Source: Frankia sp. AgB32
GTDB taxonomy: Bacteria > Actinomycetota > Actinomycetes > Frankiales > Frankiaceae
Direction of reading: 5' to 3'
Assembly: GCF_023243045.1 (NCBI RefSeq)
Contig: NZ_JALKFX010000012.1
Coordinates: 1-45,292, forward strand
DNA: 45,292 nt
Shown: piece after piece, positions 9,482-17,023 of the stretch
Layout: every line of letters starts with the position of its first letter
How positions within the stretch are numbered: position 1 is the stretch's first letter
The notes under the pieces: model-generated
What the model was told of the DNA's origin: nothing
What the model saw: only the letters and a program-made list of their open reading frames with translations
Databases searched by the model: none
Translations under genes and position numbers: made by a program

Positions 9482-9870
9482 TCGCGCCTCCTGGGCTTGG
9501 GTGTCGGTGGTCAGCGGCTTGTCGTGCTCGGCGTTGTAGCGCTGCCGGGCGGCGCGGCACTGGGTGTGCAGCGCGGCGTGGAAGTCGTCACCGAACCGTT
9601 CTCGCGGCGGCCGGCGGCGACGAGCCAGTCGCGGGCTTCGGTTGCGTTCTGGTCGAGGTAGGTCGCGCCGCGCCATCGGCCGGCCTTGACCTTGAACAGC
9701 ACGACGTCGTCAATGCTGGGAATCCGCTCGTGCGGGGTATCCGGGTCGGCGAACTGCTCGCCGGTTTTGGCCAGCAGCGGGTGGTCGATCTGGTCGAGGA
9801 AGATGCTGGCGGGCGGGAGGGGGACGTGCAGGTCCCCGCGCAGGCAGCGCAGGGTGGGACGAACCGGCAT
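9482..9870 (-). pseudogene. Frameshifted partner of the RHH antitoxin (possible toxin)
   Basis: The reading begins with MPVRPTLRCLRGDLHVPL at 9870, 4 nt after the antitoxin stop, and runs in frame to about 9600 (ATYLDQNATEARDWLVAAG). Coding character (GC-rich third positions) then switches to another frame, giving RERFGDDFHAALHTQCRA and RQRYNAEHDKPLTTDTQ, until the IS256 remnant is reached. A single-base indel near 9590-9605 would restore one frame of about 130 residues. The family is not recognised. The position directly behind a ribbon-helix-helix antitoxin suggests a toxin that has decayed. A sequencing error is the alternative to a real frameshift. Confidence 0.5.
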
Positions 9871-9874
9871 GGGA

Positions 9875-10156
9875 CTATGCGTCCCAGCCGCCGGTGCCAC
9901 CGAGCTGCTCGATCCGCTCCGCGGACAGTCCGGTGAGCGCGGCCACGCTCGCGGACAGGGAGCCGTCGAGGACCTGCATGGAGGCGACCATGCCTTGCCG
10001 GACCTCCTCGCGGCGGTGGTCAAGGTAGGTTCGGACGGCCTCGGCGACGAAGTCCTTCTTCGGCATGCCGAGGAAGTGCGCGGCCTGCGAAATCAACTCA
10101 TCCGTTGCTGGATCGACCTTCAGCGGCGCCTGGCGACGGGCTCCAACGGTGGTCAT
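9875..10156 (-). CDS. Ribbon-helix-helix antitoxin-like protein
   Basis: The 93-residue protein begins MTTVGARRQAPLKVD and continues with DELISQAAHFLGMPKKDF and VAEAVRTYLDHRREEVRQG, the strand-helix-helix pattern of RHH DNA-binding antitoxins, followed by an acidic C-terminal tail that could bind a toxin. GAGG lies about 8 nt before the ATG. It is followed after 4 nt by the frameshifted minus-strand gene, an arrangement usual for toxin-antitoxin pairs, in which the antitoxin typically represses its own promoter. The function is inferred from fold pattern and context only. Confidence 0.6.
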   Translation of the reverse strand: MTTVGARRQAPLKVDPATDELISQAAHFLGMPKKDFVAEAVRTYLDHRREEVRQGMVASMQVLDGSLSASVAALTGLSAERIEQLGGTGGWDA

Positions 10157-10721
10157 GACGTTTACCTCATGCAGCCATGGTGCCCAAGTACCTCAGGTTG
10201 CAACTCTCGAGATCGTCTACGCGTCCCGGCCCGGACCAGCCAAGAGGGGGCGCAGTCGTGCCGGGGACGAACAGCGCGGGTTGACCACCACTCAGGGTCC
10301 GCTGGTCAGGCGACACCGCGGAACGCCTGGTCATGCTTGGTAGGTGAGCTGGGCTTGACTTCCATGATCGACATGAACATTGCGGCCACGAAAACGACAC
10401 TCACGGCTACTTTGGGATTGCGCGGCGAAACACTCACAGCTCCACCAAGGTATTTGGCCTCCGCTAACTTCCGCCTGTCCGCATACCGGCCTGGGTGACG
10501 GTCATCACCCCGGGGGCGCGCGGCGGACTCGCATGCTTCTCACATCGGACGAGGAACCGGCTCTCACAGCGGGCTGGTGTCCTTGGCCTGCGGCGGAAAG
10601 GGACTGCGGCAGGAGACCTGCTCACCGCCGCCCCGCCGCCCTACCGGTACTACGCGGCGGACCGCCTGTCCTCACGCGGCGACCCCGCCGTTGCCGTTCC
10701 CTCGCGTGAAAGGAACCTGCG
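10157..10721. other. Intergenic region without a supported gene
   Basis: This 565-nt gap lies between the divergent antitoxin and P450 genes and must hold both promoters. Short open frames here lack family resemblance or a convincing ribosome-binding site. The part around 10330-10480 is less GC-rich than its surroundings. I see no terminator, repeat or RNA gene. Confidence 0.5.
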
Positions 10722-12194
10722 ATGAGCCGAACCAACCAGCTCCCGACCGCCACGTCCGCACCCGCCGGAGCCGCGTCGGCCGCGATCGGGCTGGCCGGCC
10801 ATGGTCCAGGTCCGGACGTCGGCCCGGTCGAGGCGATCCGGCGGCTGCGGGCCGATCCGCTCGGCCGGCTCACCGAGCTCGGCCGCGACCACGGGCCGGT
10901 GGCGCGGCTGACCAGCTGGCCGGTGTCGGCGTACCTCCTCACCGACCTGGACGCGATCGCCGACGTTCTGGTCAGCGGGCACCGCGCCTACGCCAAGGGA
11001 GCCGTGCGTCGCGGCCCCGGCGCGCGGCGCACGGTGGTGCAGCCGCTCGCCCTGCTACTCGGCGAGGGGCTGCTGACCAGCAGTGGCGACGTGCACCGTA
11101 GCCAGCGCCGGCTGATGCAGCCGCTGTTCCACAAGCAGCGGATCGCCAGCTACGTCGACACCTTCGCCGCCACCGCCGAGGAGACCGCCGCCGGCTGGCG
11201 CGACGGCCAGCATCTCGACGTGCACGCCGAGATGACCGAGATGACCCTGGCGATCGTCACCCGGACGCTGTTCGGCGTGGACCTCGACAGCCAGTTCGCC
11301 GACATCATCCGCACCGCCCTCGACCAGGCCATGCCCGCCGCCCGTCGGGCCACGATGCCCGGGTTCACCACGCTGGAGCGACTCCCGCTGGGGGGCTCCC
11401 GGCGGCGCCGCGAGGCGACCGCCGCGATGGATCTCGCGATCCACGAGATGATCGCCGCCCGCCGCGCCACCGGCGCCACCGGCGACGACCTGCTGTCCCT
11501 GCTGCTCGCCGCCCGCGACGCCGACACCGGCGCGCCGATGAGTGACACCCAGATCCGCGACGAGGCGCTGACCCTCCTGCTGGCCGGGCACGAGACCACC
11601 GCCAACGCGCTGGCCTGGACGTTCCACCTGCTCGGCGGAGAGCCGGAGGTGCTGGCCACCCTGCGCGACGAGCTCGACGAGGTGCTGGGCGAACGGCGGG
11701 CGACCGTCGACGACGTGGCGAGGCTGACCTACTGCAACGCCGTGCTGATGGAGGCGATGCGCCTCTACCCACCGGTCTGGGCGATGGCCCGCCACCTCGT
11801 CGAGGACCGCGTCGTCGCCGGCCACCGCCTGCCGGCGGGTTCCACGGTGGTGATGAGCCAGTGGGTCGTGCACCGCGACGAGCGCTGGTGGCCACAGCCG
11901 GAACGCCTCGACCCCACCCGCTGGACCAGGCCGCGCACGGCCGGTGCCGCCGGGGCGCCGCCGCCGGCCAGCCCGGGAGCACGGCACCGCTTCGCCTACT
12001 TCCCGTTCGGCGCCGGCCCCCGTCAGTGCATCGGCAACACCTTCGCCCTCACCGAAGGCGTGCTCGCGCTGGCCAGCATCGCCCGCCACTGGTCGTTCAC
12101 CCCGGCGACCAGCGCACCCGTCACCCCGGTTCCGATGGTCACCCTGCGCCCCAGGAACGGGCTCCCCATGATTGCCCATCGCCGGCGCGGATGA
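10722..12194 (+). CDS. Cytochrome P450
   Basis: The 490-residue protein carries the P450 signatures in order: I-helix LLLAGHETTAN near 285-296, K-helix EAMRLYPP (ExxR) near 345, and heme loop FGAGPRQCIGNTFA near 428-441 with Cys as axial ligand. The ~35-residue Ala-rich N-terminus before the fold has no clear membrane anchor, so the enzyme is probably soluble. AAGGA lies about 8 nt before the ATG. No ferredoxin or reductase gene is adjacent. It could tailor a natural product, but a toxin-antitoxin and IS remnant zone separates it from the NRPS genes, so membership of that cluster is uncertain. Its stop overlaps the first codon of the IS630 remnant (ATGA), so a rearrangement breakpoint touches its 3' end, although the C-terminal beta region looks complete. 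Confidence 0.93.
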   Translation: MSRTNQLPTATSAPAGAASAAIGLAGHGPGPDVGPVEAIRRLRADPLGRLTELGRDHGPVARLTSWPVSAYLLTDLDAIADVLVSGHRAYAKGAVRRGPGARRTVVQPLALLLGEGLLTSSGDVHRSQRRLMQPLFHKQRIASYVDTFAATAEETAAGWRDGQHLDVHAEMTEMTLAIVTRTLFGVDLDSQFADIIRTALDQAMPAARRATMPGFTTLERLPLGGSRRRREATAAMDLAIHEMIAARRATGATGDDLLSLLLAARDADTGAPMSDTQIRDEALTLLLAGHETTANALAWTFHLLGGEPEVLATLRDELDEVLGERRATVDDVARLTYCNAVLMEAMRLYPPVWAMARHLVEDRVVAGHRLPAGSTVVMSQWVVHRDERWWPQPERLDPTRWTRPRTAGAAGAPPPASPGARHRFAYFPFGAGPRQCIGNTFALTEGVLALASIARHWSFTPATSAPVTPVPMVTLRPRNGLPMIAHRRRG

Positions 12195-12515
12195 CGCATG
12201 ACTACGTCCGTAACGGCACGACCAGCCTGTTCGCGGCGCTGGACCCGACCTCGGGGTCGGTGATCGCCCCAGTCGTACCGGCGGCCCGCCACCAGGAGTT
12301 CCTCCGGTTCCTGAAGCTGATCGACGCCTCGGTACCCAAGGGCTACGACCTGCACCTGATCCTGGACAACCACGAACTCGAAGCCGACATCCGCAAGTGG
12401 ATCAACGCGTGGAACAAGGATCCCAAGCCGTTCGTCTGGACCAAGACCGCCGACGAGATCCTCGAGACCCTCGCCGCCTACTGCACACGGATCAACGACT
12501 CGGGACACTCGGCTA
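12191..12515 (+). mobile_element. IS630-type transposase remnant with internal deletion
   Basis: The frame from the ATG at 12191 reads MTHDYVRNGTTSLFAALD, then a stretch ending LHLILDN, and directly afterwards ELEADIRKWINAWNKDPKPF, FVWTKTADEILETLA and RINDSGH. These are recognisable blocks of the DDE domain of IS630-family transposases. About 50 to 60 residues that normally separate the DN block from the final helices, including the last catalytic acid, are missing. The N-terminal half is also absent. It is therefore a dead remnant abutting the P450 stop codon. No terminal inverted repeats were identified. Confidence 0.75.
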
Positions 12516-12722
12516 CCGCCATGGTCATGAACTCCCTGGGGTGCTCCGGTGTGGCCTCGCTCGGCTCGCCGAGGAGGAGGTCGTGCGTTCGGCCGATCAA
12601 GATCGTCTTGTGCGGCGACCCGACCCGACGCGCGCAGGCATCTACTGGCGATCCACGAGTCAGCGGTGTCCGAGGCACTCGCTGAACCTGGGACACTGGA
12701 GGCAGCTGAAGAGGAGTCGAGC

Positions 12723-14486
12723 GTGAGCAGCAATGAAGTGCCCTCGTTGACCAGGAAGATCGAGGCAGCAGTAGCCGGGGCGATCGGCCGGGCGCTGCCC
12801 GATCTGGCGGGAGCCGACCCTGTTGTGCGCCGCTCGGACCACGCTGATTTCCAGTCCAACGCGGCGCTGGCACTCGCCAAGCGAGCCCGCCGCAAGCCAG
12901 CCGACCTGGCGGGGCTGGTCGCCGACGCGCTACGAGCGGATGCCGTGTCCGTCGCTGACGTCAGCGTCTCTGGCCCCGGGTTCGTCAACATCACCCTTGC
13001 TGACGCCCCGCTCTGGCAGCAGGTAGTCGACCGCCTGGCAGCCCGGCAGCTCGGCGTCAGCGCCTCGGAACTCGGTCGCCGCACTGTCATCGACTACTCC
13101 GGGCCGAACATCGCGAAGGAGATGCACGTCGGTCACCTGAGGACCACGATCATCGGTGACTGTCTGGCCCGAGTCCTGACCTTCCTCGGCGGGGAGGTGA
13201 TCCGGCAGAACCATCTCGGCGACTGGGGCACGCAGTTCGGGATGCTGATCCAGTATCTGGACGAACATCCCGAAGCCTCCTGGCATCGCAGCGACCTCGC
13301 TGACGGTGCTTCCACCGTCTCCGCGCTCGACACCCTCTACCGAGCCGCCCGGGCCGACTTCGACTCCGACGCGTCCTTCGCTGATCGGGCCCGGCGCCGG
13401 GTCGTCGAATTGCAGTCGGGGGAAGAGGCCACAGTCTCCCGCTGGCGGGAGATCGTGGCCGAGTCGGAGTTCGCGTTCCGGGAGATCTACGGGCGACTCG
13501 GGGTGCTGCTCACGCCGGAGGACTCCGTGGGCGAGTCGTACTACAACGGCTGGCTGCCGGACGTCGTCACCGAGCTGGTGGAGTCGGGCATCGCAGTGGA
13601 AAGCGACGGCGCGCTGTGCGTCTTCTCCACGGAGGTGACGGGTCCGGACGGTGACCCGGTGCCGCTGATGCTCCGCAAGAACGACGGCGGATACGGCTAC
13701 GACACGACCGACCTGGCCACGATTCGCTATCGCATCCGGGACCTGAAGGCCGACCGGCTCCTCTACGTGGTCGACGCCCGCCAGGCGCTGCACTTCCGCC
13801 TTGTCTTCGAGACGGCCCGCCGCGCCGGCTGGCTGACCGATGACGTCGAGGCCGCTCACGTCTCCTACGGCACCGTGCTCGGCCCCGATGGCCGGCCCTT
13901 CAAGACTCGTTCCGGCGACACGGTGAAGCTGATGCACCTCCTGGAGACCGCCATCGAGCGGGCCCGCGGCATCGTCTCCGAGAAGGTGTCCGACCTCGAC
14001 CCGGCCGAGCTTGACCAGATCGCCGAGCAGGCCGGCATCGGCGCGGTCAAGTACGCGGACCTGTCGACCTCCCGCACCAAGGACTACGCCTTCGACGTCG
14101 AACGCATGGTGTCCTTCAGCGGGAACACCGGGGTGTACCTGCAGTACGCACACACCCGGATCCGTTCCATCCTGCGCAAGGCCGGCTCGACCGATGCGGT
14201 GATCGATCCGTCGCTGCCCCTGCAGCCTGCCGAACGGGCCCTCATCCTTCGGCTCGACGCGTTCGGTGACATCCTCGCCGATGTCGGCGTCACCTTTGAG
14301 CCGCACCGCCTCTGCGGCTACCTCTACGACCTGGCCAGGGCATACACCGACTTCTACGAAGCCTGTCCGGTGCTGACCGCTCCCGGGACGCTGCGCGGCA
14401 ATCGGCTCGCCCTGTGCCAGCTCACAGCGCACACGCTGGCGCACGGCCTTGACCTGCTCGGCATCGCTGCACCGGATCGCATGTAA
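12723..14486 (+). CDS. argS: Arginyl-tRNA synthetase
   Basis: The 587-residue class I synthetase charges tRNA-Arg. It has the N-terminal additional domain (about 1-95), the HIGH-type motif HVGH in IAKEMHVGHLRTT, the NHLGDWGTQFGML block, a degenerate KMSKS region near KTRSGDTVKL, and the C-terminal DALR anticodon-binding domain (about 465-587). GAGGAG at 12711-12716 lies 6 nt before the GTG at 12723, so I preferred this start over longer upstream frames. In actinobacteria the housekeeping argS usually sits beside lysA and hom/thr genes. Here it stands alone next to IS remnants and a peptide cluster, so it may be an extra copy, for example one giving self-protection. That is inference. Confidence 0.92.
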   Translation: MSSNEVPSLTRKIEAAVAGAIGRALPDLAGADPVVRRSDHADFQSNAALALAKRARRKPADLAGLVADALRADAVSVADVSVSGPGFVNITLADAPLWQQVVDRLAARQLGVSASELGRRTVIDYSGPNIAKEMHVGHLRTTIIGDCLARVLTFLGGEVIRQNHLGDWGTQFGMLIQYLDEHPEASWHRSDLADGASTVSALDTLYRAARADFDSDASFADRARRRVVELQSGEEATVSRWREIVAESEFAFREIYGRLGVLLTPEDSVGESYYNGWLPDVVTELVESGIAVESDGALCVFSTEVTGPDGDPVPLMLRKNDGGYGYDTTDLATIRYRIRDLKADRLLYVVDARQALHFRLVFETARRAGWLTDDVEAAHVSYGTVLGPDGRPFKTRSGDTVKLMHLLETAIERARGIVSEKVSDLDPAELDQIAEQAGIGAVKYADLSTSRTKDYAFDVERMVSFSGNTGVYLQYAHTRIRSILRKAGSTDAVIDPSLPLQPAERALILRLDAFGDILADVGVTFEPHRLCGYLYDLARAYTDFYEACPVLTAPGTLRGNRLALCQLTAHTLAHGLDLLGIAAPDRM

Positions 14487-14498
14487 CGGACCGTGCGA

Positions 14499-14530
14499 CG
14501 CGTCCAGCGTCAGCTGCGGCGTTGGACGCG
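14499..14530. terminator. Bidirectional hairpin between convergent argS and PPOX genes
   Basis: The 11-nt arm at 14499-14509 pairs with 14520-14530, with a single G-T wobble and a 10-nt loop. It lies 13 nt after the argS stop and overlaps the 3' end of the opposing PPOX gene, so it could terminate both. There is no U-tract, as is common in high-GC actinobacteria. Confidence 0.55.
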
Positions 14531-14989
14531 CAGGGCGGGGTGGCCGGGGCGCCAGCTGGTCAGGACGATCTCCTTGGCGTCTTCGTCGACGGTCGTGCGG
14601 ACGACCTCGGTCAGCTCCACGCGGAACAGGTCGAACGGTTCCGGTGGGGAGACGGCGTCGGCGAAGCGGGCCTTGGTCGCCGGATCGTCGATCCAGCGGG
14701 CGAACCCGGCGATCCGGACGTCGCCGCCGCCCATGTCCGTGCCGGGGCCGGGGTTGGCGGACAGTGCGAACCGGGGATCGCGGCGCAGGTCGTCGGCCTT
14801 GCGGGCGCCGGGCATGCTGCCGAGCCACAGCTCGCCGAGCTTGAAGTTGGTCTCGATGCCGCTGGTCCGCGGGGCGCCGTCGGCGCGCAGCGTGGCCAGG
14901 ACATGGTGGCGGAAGGCCGCGAACCGGGTGCTCACGGTCTCGGCGAAGGCGGGCTGGGCGGTCTCGAAATCGTGCCAGGACGTCGTCAT
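14510..14989 (-). CDS. Pyridoxamine 5'-phosphate oxidase (PPOX) family flavin/F420-binding protein
   Basis: The 159-residue split-barrel protein begins MTTSWHDFETAQPAF. It contains ATLRADGAPRTSGIETNF and ELWLGSMPGARKADDLRRDP, typical of the PPOX family that binds FMN or F420, and an RPGHPALRVQ C-terminus. The substrate cannot be told from sequence; family members are often small reductases or heme-binding proteins. I chose the ATG at 14989 because the family fold starts there; an in-frame upstream start at 15019 would run into the inverted repeat. The gene is divergent from the WYL regulator across that repeat, so it is probably its target. Confidence 0.75.
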   Translation of the reverse strand: MTTSWHDFETAQPAFAETVSTRFAAFRHHVLATLRADGAPRTSGIETNFKLGELWLGSMPGARKADDLRRDPRFALSANPGPGTDMGGGDVRIAGFARWIDDPATKARFADAVSPPEPFDLFRVELTEVVRTTVDEDAKEIVLTSWRPGHPALRVQRRS

Positions 14990-15008
14990 CGCGCCATCGT
15001 GACGCAGC

Positions 15009-15033
15009 AACGGTGACATCCCCTGTCACCGTT
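15009..15033. promoter_or_regulatory. Perfect 10-bp inverted repeat, candidate WYL-regulator operator
   Basis: The arms AACGGTGACA (15009-15018) and TGTCACCGTT (15024-15033) are exact reverse complements around the 5-nt spacer TCCCC. The repeat lies in the 63-nt gap between the divergent PPOX gene and the HTH/WYL regulator, 20 nt before the regulator's GTG. A site of this size and place suits a dimeric HTH regulator controlling itself and its neighbour. Confidence 0.65.
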
Positions 15034-15052
15034 TCGCGCCTAGCATCCACTC

Positions 15053-16168
15053 GTGCGTTCGAGTCGGCTGACCGCGTTGCTGCTGCATCTGCAGGCCGTG
15101 CGGCGTTCCACGGCGGCCCGGCTCGCCGCCGAGCTGGAGGTGTCCGTGCGCACGGTGCGCCGGGATCTCGCCGCGTTGCAGGACGCCGGGGTGCCGCTGT
15201 GGACCGAGCCGGGGCGCGGCGGCGGGGTGCGACTGCTCGACGGCTGGCGTACCGACCTCGACGGGCTGACCGGGCCGGAGGCCGCGGCCCTGCTGCTCGT
15301 CGGCGCCGGCCCGGACGTCCTCGGCGGCCTCGGCCTCGCCGGCGTCGCGGCGGCGGCGCGCACGAAGGTCCTCGCCGCCCTGCCGCCCCGGCCGCGAGCC
15401 CAGGCCGGCGAGGTCCACCAGCGGTTCCTGCTCGACGCCCCCGGCTGGTTCCAGCGGGACGAGCCCGTGCCGCATCTGGTGGCCCTCGCGCAGGCCGTCT
15501 GGACCGCCCGCCGCGTCGACCTCGGCTATGCCCGCCGCGACCCGCCCGGTGGGGGCGGTGCCGGCGGTGGAGGCGGAGCAGCTGGTGGGGGAGATGCCGG
15601 CGGTGGGAGAGGTGCTGGCGGGTCGTCGAGTCGGCGGGTCGACCCGCTCGGGCTGGTCTGCAAGGCCGGGACCTGGTATCTCGTCGCCCGCCATCGGGGG
15701 CGGGTCCGCAGCTACCGGGTCGGGCGGATCGTGCGGGTCGGCCTGCGCGACGAGACCTTCGGCCGGCCGGCCGGCTTCGACCTGGCCACCTGGTGGCGGG
15801 CCTCCGGGGACGACTTCGCCCGTTCGCTGCTGCGCTGGCACTGCCGGCTGTGGCTGTCACCCGCGGCGCTCGGCGCCCTGCGGTACGCCGTGGGTCCCGT
15901 CGCGGCCCGGGACGCGCTCGCAGGCGCCGGAGCGCCGGACGCGCAGGGCTGGCGGGAGGTGGAGGTGGCCACCGAGGGCCCGGACGTGGCCCTGACCCAG
16001 TTGCGGCTGCTCGGCGACGGCGTCGAGGTGCTCGCCCCGGCCGCCCTGCGGGCCGCGCTCGCCGCGGAGGCGCTGCGCACGGCCACGCGGAACGCTGGCG
16101 CCCTCGCCCTGAGCGACAACGACAACGACAACGACAACGTCAACGACACCCAGGTGTCGGGCGGGTGA
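15053..16168 (+). CDS. HTH/WYL-domain transcriptional regulator (DeoR-like)
   Basis: The 371-residue protein has an N-terminal winged helix (about 1-60: RLTALLLHLQAVRRSTAARL, VSVRTVRRDLAALQDAG) and a C-terminal WYL ligand-sensing region (about 160-345, with TWYLVARHRGRVRSYRVGRI near 204-223). A Gly-rich linker (about 163-183) interrupts the WYL half and an Asn/Asp repeat forms the tail (DNDNDNDNVND). It is transcribed away from the PPOX gene across a perfect inverted repeat, so it probably regulates both. WYL regulators sense diverse ligands, including nucleic acids; the effector here is unknown. Start is GTG at 15053. Confidence 0.88.
   Translation: MRSSRLTALLLHLQAVRRSTAARLAAELEVSVRTVRRDLAALQDAGVPLWTEPGRGGGVRLLDGWRTDLDGLTGPEAAALLLVGAGPDVLGGLGLAGVAAAARTKVLAALPPRPRAQAGEVHQRFLLDAPGWFQRDEPVPHLVALAQAVWTARRVDLGYARRDPPGGGGAGGGGGAAGGGDAGGGRGAGGSSSRRVDPLGLVCKAGTWYLVARHRGRVRSYRVGRIVRVGLRDETFGRPAGFDLATWWRASGDDFARSLLRWHCRLWLSPAALGALRYAVGPVAARDALAGAGAPDAQGWREVEVATEGPDVALTQLRLLGDGVEVLAPAALRAALAAEALRTATRNAGALALSDNDNDNDNVNDTQVSGG
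16115..16150 (+). repeat. GACAAC hexanucleotide microsatellite in the WYL regulator tail
   Basis: There are four perfect GACAAC units (16115-16138) followed by GTCAAC and GACACC. They encode the Asp-Asn repeat at the C-terminus. Copy changes would keep the frame, so only tail length would vary. Confidence 0.85.
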
Positions 16169-16310
16169 CGGGCCGAAGACCACGGCGGCCGGGGGTGGTC
16201 GCCCGTCTGTCAGACCGACCCGGAAAGAGCCGCGGACCGGTACGGTCTCGACAAGGCGTTGCAAGGGAGGGCACACCATCGGTACCGCGGAGCTTCTCGC
16301 CGTCGCACTG

Positions 16311-16763
16311 GTGATGGCCGTCGGCCTGGTGGGCGTCGTTCTCCCCGTGCTGCCCGGCCTGGTTCTCGTCTGGGGCGCCGGGTTGTGGTGGGTGATCGCG
16401 GACGGCGGCGGGGTGGGGCGCTGGATCGTCCTGGCGCTGATGACCGCGCTGTTCGTGATCGGCGCGCTGACGAAGTACGTGCTGCCCGCGCGCACCACCG
16501 CCGGTCGTGGGGTGCCGTGGCAGAGTCTGTTCCTCGGGCTGGTCTGCGCGATCGTCGGGTTCTTCGTGATTCCCGTCGTCGGGCTGCTCATCGGCGGGGT
16601 CGTCGGCGTCTACGTGGCGGAACTGGTCCGCCTCGGTGACTGGCGGGCCGCCTGGGACACGACCTGGGCGGCGATCGTCGCCTTTGGTGTCGGCGTGCTC
16701 GTGGAACTGCTCGCCGGGGTCGCGATGGCCGCCGTCTGGGTGGTCGGCGAACTCGTCCTGTAG
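16311..16763 (+). CDS. DUF456 family membrane protein
   Basis: A small hydrophobic protein with about four membrane segments and family-typical GLVGVVLPVLPGLVLVWGAG near the start and FFVIPVVGLLIGGVVGVY in the middle. Biochemical function is unknown for the family. GTG (16311) is the first common start, but family proteins carry about ten more residues before this point. The upstream frame supplies them (GTAELLAVALVMAVG), beginning at an ATC at 16278 that has GGGAGG (16265-16270) 7 nt upstream. Translation may therefore begin at this rare codon, giving 161 residues. It follows the WYL gene in the same direction. Confidence 0.82.
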   Translation: MMAVGLVGVVLPVLPGLVLVWGAGLWWVIADGGGVGRWIVLALMTALFVIGALTKYVLPARTTAGRGVPWQSLFLGLVCAIVGFFVIPVVGLLIGGVVGVYVAELVRLGDWRAAWDTTWAAIVAFGVGVLVELLAGVAMAAVWVVGELVL

Positions 16764-17023
16764 CCGTCGCGACGGACGCGGCCGAACCGCCGGCCATTAT
16801 CCGGGGCCGAGCATCGCTTGGAAGCAACGGAAAGGTGAACGGTGCGCGCCATTGGCGATGGCCGTCCGTTGCGATTCCGAAAGTGCGGTACCGGTCCGCG
16901 GCGCGGTACCCATGATGTTCCGCGGCCGCAATGGGCGGCACCGGCCGTTTGCCTGCATTGAGGCCGGCGGCTCGGTACTCTGCCTGCTGGTTGAACCCGG
17001 CCGTCGACGAGGGGAGCGTGCTG

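Noticed and set aside
10380-10725. Small plus-strand frames before the P450 gene
   Set aside because: They have no family resemblance and no convincing ribosome-binding site, and their codon pattern is not that of the neighbours.
12930-15860. Very long minus-strand open frame (976 codons) across argS, PPOX and WYL genes
   Set aside because: It is antisense to well supported genes and has an Arg/Pro/Ala-rich composition without family resemblance; it reflects high GC3 in the true genes.
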